This document shows positions 59,774-64,000 of a stretch of DNA of 64,000 bases, in pieces. The stretch's first letter is position 1. The number at the start of each line of letters is the position of its first letter. This DNA is from Curtobacterium citreum (GTDB lineage Bacteria; Actinomycetota; Actinomycetes; Actinomycetales; Microbacteriaceae), in the NCBI RefSeq assembly GCF_006715175.1, contig NZ_VFMQ01000001.1:248001-312000 (forward strand), read 5' to 3'. The notes beneath the pieces were generated by a model. That model ran no database searches, was not told the origin of the DNA, and saw only the letters and a program-made list of their open reading frames with translations. Both the position numbers and the translations under genes were made by a program.

Positions 59774-60172
59774 TCAGTCGACCAGGTCGGCGATGACCAG
59801 CCGGCGGAGCGTCTCGATGCCCGCCGGCGGGCACCGGTCCGCGTCCGCGGACGTGACCCACTCCACCTCGTCCACCTCTGCGGAGGCGACCGGCGAGGCG
59901 GTGTCCGACGCGCCTCCCGGCCGGACCAGGAAGAGCGCCATCGCGACGATCGTCCCTGGAGCCTGTCCGTGCGCCGGCTCGGTGACGGTTCCGAAGGGCT
60001 CGAGGTCGGCGGCGGTGAGCCGCACCGCGATCTCCTCTTCGGCCTCGCGCAGCGCGGCCTGGACGTCGGTCTCGTGCGGCTCCGCCTTGCCGCCGGGCAG
60101 GTAGAGGACGTCGCGTCCGCGCGCACGCACCATCAGGACGCGCCGGTCACGGACGAGCAGCACCGCGCTCAC
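59774..60172 (-). CDS. NUDIX hydrolase downstream of hemA
   Basis: 132 residues from GTG 60172. Nudix box GGKAEPHETDVQAALREAEE, then EI where the last Gly of the consensus is usual. A CTG at 60205 overlaps the hemA stop and would add 11 residues (LSLLSGPHTLR), so translational coupling is possible. Substrate unknown. The C-terminal part contains a weak element copy at 59908-59926. Confidence 0.87.
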   Translation of the reverse strand: MSAVLLVRDRRVLMVRARGRDVLYLPGGKAEPHETDVQAALREAEEEIAVRLTAADLEPFGTVTEPAHGQAPGTIVAMALFLVRPGGASDTASPVASAEVDEVEWVTSADADRCPPAGIETLRRLVIADLVD

Positions 60173-60201
60173 GCGCAGCGTGTGCGGGCCGGACAGGAGG
60201 C

Positions 60202-61521
60202 TCAGCTCGCGTCCGCCTCGTCGGTCCGGTCCGACCCGGGTGCGGTCCGGTCGGCCAGCGGGACGACGGGGGACGGCAGCTCGGCCTCGGGTTCGGGGTG
60301 GACGCCGTAGAGGGCGTCGAGGGCGCCCACGAACTCCTCGCCGCGACCGGCACGGCCGAGCTCGCGGGCGCGGACGGACGGGCGGTGCAGCAGGACGCCG
60401 ACGAGGTGCCGGAGTGCGCGCTCGGTCTGCTCGACGGACTCCGGGTCGGCGTCGCGTCGCTTCGCCCGCTCGATCTCGTCGTCGAGGATGTCGAAGACGT
60501 GCTTCCGGAACGCGACGAGCGCCGGGGTCGTGGACTGCTCGAGCGCCTGGGCACGGAAGCGCGACACGGCGTCGTCCACCATCTGGCGTGCCTCGGACTC
60601 GGCGTTCAGCTCGGCGATCGGCGCGTGGATGCTGATCGTCTCGAGGTCGAGGAGCTCGACACCGTCGACGTCCGCGGTGTCGGGGTCGACGTTCCGGGGG
60701 AGACCGAGGTCGATGACGATGCGGCGCTGCCCGTCGTCGAGGTCGGTCGGTTCGACGACCGGGACCTCGCTCGAGGTGCACGTGATGACGACGTCGCTCG
60801 ACGCGATCGCACCGCGGAGGTCGGTGGCGGCGACCAGGTCGTGCTTGGCGGCGAACCACGGCGCACGGCCGGACGGCGAGAAGACCTGGATGTTCGCGGC
60901 ACCGCGGTCGCGCAGGGCGGCGATCGTCGTGGCGGCGTAGCTGCCGGTGCCGACGAGCAGCACGCGGGTGTGCGCCCAGTCGGTGATGCGCGAGGAGGCG
61001 AGCTCGAGGCCGAGGCGGACGAGCGAGCGTCCGGCGGCGCCGATGCGGGTGCGGGTCTTGACGCCGCGGGAGGTGTGCGCGGCCTCCTGGAAGAGCCGCT
61101 CGAGCTCGGAGGTCGTGGTGCCGTTCGCGCGGGCGTCCTCGAGCGCGCGTCGGACCTGGCCGGAGATCTCGGTCTCGCCGACGACGACGGACTCCAGCCC
61201 GCTCGAGACGGCGAACAGGTGCTGCACGACGTCCCCGCCGCCCAGGACCTGGACGGACTCGGCGACCTCGGCGGGCACGAGGTCGCTCGCGGTCGCGACG
61301 GCGTCGACGGTGGCCGACACGGCGGAGTCGCGGTCGTCGCCCGCGATGTCGAGGTAGGCCTCGAAGCGGTTGCAGGTGGCGAGGACGACGGCTCCGTCGA
61401 GCACGTCGGAGTCCGTCACCAGACGGCTCGCGGCGGTCGGTGCGCCGATGCTCAGTCGCTCCAGGAGATCGAAGCTGGCGTTGCGGTGCGACGCCGTGAG
61501 ACAGATGAGCACGTCTTCCAT
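60202..61521 (-). CDS. hemA: Glutamyl-tRNA reductase
   Basis: 439 residues. First step of C5 haem synthesis: reduces glutamyl-tRNA to glutamate-1-semialdehyde with NADPH. Catalytic Cys in VVLATCNRFEAYLD (about residue 50). Active-site block SGLESVVVGETEISGQVRRA. NADPH site VLLVGTGSYAATTIAALRDR, and a dimer helix at the C-terminus (VSRFRAQALEQSTTPALVAF). Divergent from hemE with 80 bases between, so both are probably controlled together. Confidence 0.96.
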   Translation of the reverse strand: MEDVLICLTASHRNASFDLLERLSIGAPTAASRLVTDSDVLDGAVVLATCNRFEAYLDIAGDDRDSAVSATVDAVATASDLVPAEVAESVQVLGGGDVVQHLFAVSSGLESVVVGETEISGQVRRALEDARANGTTTSELERLFQEAAHTSRGVKTRTRIGAAGRSLVRLGLELASSRITDWAHTRVLLVGTGSYAATTIAALRDRGAANIQVFSPSGRAPWFAAKHDLVAATDLRGAIASSDVVITCTSSEVPVVEPTDLDDGQRRIVIDLGLPRNVDPDTADVDGVELLDLETISIHAPIAELNAESEARQMVDDAVSRFRAQALEQSTTPALVAFRKHVFDILDDEIERAKRRDADPESVEQTERALRHLVGVLLHRPSVRARELGRAGRGEEFVGALDALYGVHPEPEAELPSPVVPLADRTAPGSDRTDEADAS

Positions 61522-61601
61522 CGTAACCCGCGATCGCTGCGCGGGCTGTTCGCTGACCGCGTGCTCATGGACAGCCCCGCGACCGATGGGAGAATCGTCC
61601 G

Positions 61602-62744
61602 GTGACCGACGCCACCACCCCTGCGCTGCCCGACTCCCATCCGCTCGTGACCGGTCGGACCTCGGGGTCGCCGCTCGTCAGGGCGCTCCGCGGGGACCGG
61701 CCGGAGACGCTCCCGGTGTGGTTCATGCGGCAGGCCGGTCGGTCGCTGCCCGAGTACCGGGAGCTGCGGGTCGGCACCGCGATGCTCGACGCGTGCCTCG
61801 ACCCGGCGCTCGCGTCCGAGATCACCCTGCAGCCGGTGCGCCGCCACGGGGTCGACGCCGGCATCTTCTTCAGCGACATCGTGGTGCCGATCAAGCTCGC
61901 GGGGGTCGACGTCGAGATCGTCCCCGGTCGCGGTCCGGTGCTCGGTTCGCCGATCCGCACCGCGGCCGACGTGGACGCCCTCGAGCCGCTCGACCCGGCG
62001 GCGCTCGCACCGATCACCGAGGCCGTGCAGCGGACCGTGGCGGAGCTCGGCGAGAAGCCCCTCATCGGGTTCGCCGGGGCGCCCTTCACGCTCGCCGCCT
62101 ACCTGGTCGAGGGCGGCCCGTCGAAGGACCACATCCGCGCCCGCACGATGATGCACGCCGAGCCCGAGACCTGGGCCCGCCTGCTCGACTGGGCAGCGGG
62201 CGTCTCCGGGGCGTTCCTCCGGGCGCAGGTCACCGCCGGAGCGTCCGCCGCGCAGCTGTTCGACTCGTGGGTCGGTTCGCTCTCGCGTGCGGACTACGTC
62301 GCCTCGGTCGCACCGCACTCCGCCACGGCCCTGGCACACGTGGCCGACCTCGGGGTCCCGCGGATCCACTTCGGCGTCGGCAGCGGCGAGGTCCTGCACG
62401 AGATGACGACGATGGGCGACCCTGCGGACACGCTCGCGGTGGACGCGGTCGGCGTCGACTGGCGCGTGCCCCTGGACGAGGCCGTCCGCCGCGTCGGCCC
62501 CGGTGTGACCGTGCAGGGCAACGTCGACCCCGCGATGCTGGCGGCCCCGTGGCCGGTGCTCGAGGCCCACGTGCGCGACGTCGTCCGCCGCGGCGGGGCG
62601 GCCCGGTCGCACGTCGTGAACCTCGGGCACGGTGTCCCGCCGGAGACCGACCCGACCGTGCTGACCCGCGTCGTCGAGCTGGTCCACTCGCTCGGGAGCG
62701 GCGCGGCCGACGGCGCTGGTGACGGCGAGGAGACCGCCGCGTGA
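61602..62744 (+). CDS. hemE: Uroporphyrinogen decarboxylase
   Basis: 380 residues from GTG 61602. Removes four carboxyl groups from uroporphyrinogen III to give coproporphyrinogen III. Signatures are PVWFMRQAGRSLPEYRELR, GFAGAPFTLAAYLVEGGPSK and the catalytic Asp in ILFSDIVVP-like segment GIFFSDIVVPIKLAG. C-terminal Gly-rich block FNLGHG-like VNLGHGVPPETDP. It overlaps the hemY start (GTGA at 62741-62744). Confidence 0.96.
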   Translation: MTDATTPALPDSHPLVTGRTSGSPLVRALRGDRPETLPVWFMRQAGRSLPEYRELRVGTAMLDACLDPALASEITLQPVRRHGVDAGIFFSDIVVPIKLAGVDVEIVPGRGPVLGSPIRTAADVDALEPLDPAALAPITEAVQRTVAELGEKPLIGFAGAPFTLAAYLVEGGPSKDHIRARTMMHAEPETWARLLDWAAGVSGAFLRAQVTAGASAAQLFDSWVGSLSRADYVASVAPHSATALAHVADLGVPRIHFGVGSGEVLHEMTTMGDPADTLAVDAVGVDWRVPLDEAVRRVGPGVTVQGNVDPAMLAAPWPVLEAHVRDVVRRGGAARSHVVNLGHGVPPETDPTVLTRVVELVHSLGSGAADGAGDGEETAA

Positions 62745-64000
62745 CCGACGTCGTCGTGGTCGGCGGCGGGGTCGCCGGCCTGGTCGCCGCCCGGGACCTC
62801 GCGAAGGGCGGCGCGCACGTGGTGCTCGTCGAGGCGGGGGACCGACTGGGCGGGATGCTCCGCAGGCACACGGTCGCGGGACTCGACCTCGACATGGGCG
62901 CGGAGTCGTTCGCGACCCGGACCGACGCCGTCGCGCGGCTCGCGACCGAGCTCGGCCTGGGCAACGACGTCGTGACGCCCGACCCCCGCGGCGCCTGGCT
63001 GATGACCCGCGACGGCCGCACGGCCCCGATCCCGCAGACCGGGTTCCTCGGCATCCCCGGGACCCCGATGGCCGCCGACGTCACCGCGGTGATCGGCCAG
63101 GGCGGGGGCTTCCGCGCGCAGATGGACTCGCTGCTGCCGTCCCCGGTGGGTGCGAAGGCGACGTCGCTCGGCGCCCTGGTCCGGAAGCGCATGGGCGAGC
63201 GCGTGCTCGACGACCTGGTGGTGCCGGTCGCGGGCGGCGTGTACTCGACCCACCCGGACCAGCTCGACCCCGACCGCGTCGCCCCCGGGCTCCGCGCGGC
63301 CCTGCAGCGCGAGGGGTCCCTCGCCCGCGCCGTGCTGGCCCTGCGCTCCCGTGCCGCCGCCGGCTCCGCGGTCCAGGGCATCCGCGGCGGCATCGTCCGG
63401 CTCGTCGACGAACTCGTGGCGGACACCGAGACGTACGGCGTCGAGGTCCGGATGCGCACCCGGGCGACCACGGTCGAGCGGCACGCGGTCGAGGTCGTCA
63501 CCGCCAGCGGCACCCGCGAGCGGATCCCTGCGCAGGTCGTGCTGTCGTCCACCGCCGACCCGATGCGGACCGCCGCTCCCGACCGCACCGGCATCGAGCT
63601 CGTCACGCTCGTCGTCGACCAGCCCGAGCTCGACGCCGCGCCGCGCGGCACCGGGATGCTCGTGCACCCGGAGGCCGACGGCGTCAGCGCGAAGGCCCTG
63701 ACGCACGCGACCGCGAAGTGGCCGTGGCTCGCCGAGGCAGCCGGCGGGCGCCACGTCCTGCGCCTCAGCTACGCGACCGCACCGCACGACGACGCGACGG
63801 ACCCGGCGGGCGTGGCCACGAGCCTCCCGGTCGACCCGGACGACGCGGTCGGGACCCGCGCCACCCGCGACGCCACCGCCCTGCTCGGCGTGCCGGTGAC
63901 CCCGGACCGGGTGGCCGGCGCGGCCCGCGTCCGCTGGTACGGGCCGGACCTGACGGCGGCCGGTCTGGCCGAGGGCGTCGAGGGCATCGGCGAGGCCTCG
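62741..64000 (+). CDS. hemY: Protoporphyrinogen/coproporphyrinogen oxidase, 3' end beyond window
   Basis: At least 420 residues from GTG 62741, running off the window. FAD site VVVVGGGVAGLVAARDLAKG, then VEAGDRLGGMLRRHTVAGLD. Also EGIRGGIVRLVDELV-like VQGIRGGIVRLVDELVADTE, matching oxygen-dependent HemY/HemG. In Actinobacteria this enzyme acts on coproporphyrinogen III. Follows hemE with a 4-base overlap. Confidence 0.93.
   Translation, partial: MTDVVVVGGGVAGLVAARDLAKGGAHVVLVEAGDRLGGMLRRHTVAGLDLDMGAESFATRTDAVARLATELGLGNDVVTPDPRGAWLMTRDGRTAPIPQTGFLGIPGTPMAADVTAVIGQGGGFRAQMDSLLPSPVGAKATSLGALVRKRMGERVLDDLVVPVAGGVYSTHPDQLDPDRVAPGLRAALQREGSLARAVLALRSRAAAGSAVQGIRGGIVRLVDELVADTETYGVEVRMRTRATTVERHAVEVVTASGTRERIPAQVVLSSTADPMRTAAPDRTGIELVTLVVDQPELDAAPRGTGMLVHPEADGVSAKALTHATAKWPWLAEAAGGRHVLRLSYATAPHDDATDPAGVATSLPVDPDDAVGTRATRDATALLGVPVTPDRVAGAARVRWYGPDLTAAGLAEGVEGIGEAS

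Overview
This 64-kb window is GC-rich actinobacterial chromosome. The gene content fits a Microbacteriaceae member, probably Curtobacterium or a close relative. That is an inference from a PstP-FhaB-FhaA phospho-signalling cluster beside tRNA-Leu, NucS in place of MutS/L-type repair, glutamyl-tRNA-dependent (C5) haem synthesis, and dense packing with many GTGA/ATGA start-stop overlaps. No rRNA genes, CRISPR arrays or complete insertion sequences were seen.

Layout. 1-2750: partial PP2C phosphatase, FhaB, FhaA, tRNA-Leu(CAG) and a strong terminator. 2.9-9.6 kb: resistance-like kinase, GNAT, a frameshifted YdcF-like gene behind a two-component system, small ORFs, an SDR, a gene fragment and two long hairpins. 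9.6-12 kb: Hsp20 with both CIRCE and HAIR-type operators, then a divergent MarR / phenolic-acid decarboxylase / esterase module that looks like hydroxycinnamate handling. 12.5-18.9 kb: aldo/keto reductase and a tightly coupled PhnD-PhnC-PhnE-PhnE importer with an RpiR regulator and a HAD phosphatase. 19-25.5 kb: MarR, TetR and a divergent sugar-type locus (isomerase/epimerase plus Gfo/Idh oxidoreductase versus an MFS importer) that shares one operator type with the TetR gene. 25.6-42.1 kb: esterases, a DUF4184-barstar fusion, NUDIX, a Tat phosphoesterase, NucS, MFS carriers and a LacI regulator.

42.3-48.9 kb is the most unusual part. A signal peptide-PA14-RHS gene carries two inactivating lesions but keeps an intact, lower-GC C-terminal toxin-like module. 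It is followed by a candidate immunity gene and a string of small lower-GC genes: HEAT-like, orphan toxin-like, and two 162-residue two-TM proteins of the same build. This resembles a polymorphic-toxin locus with accumulated displaced cassettes.

49-60 kb: a frameshifted lipoprotein, a flippase and MATE pair, an NCS2 permease, an M13 peptidase coupled to a degenerate serine hydrolase, secreted proteins and a small SDIPG-repeat protein. 60-64 kb: divergent hemA and hemE-hemY.

A short element with the core GGAGGC(A/G)CG recurs across the window. Between genes it forms near-perfect 20-22 bp hairpins, mostly at convergent gene ends. Single arms also lie inside coding sequences near protein termini. 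I had only the sequence, so family names come from motif recognition, not database searches.
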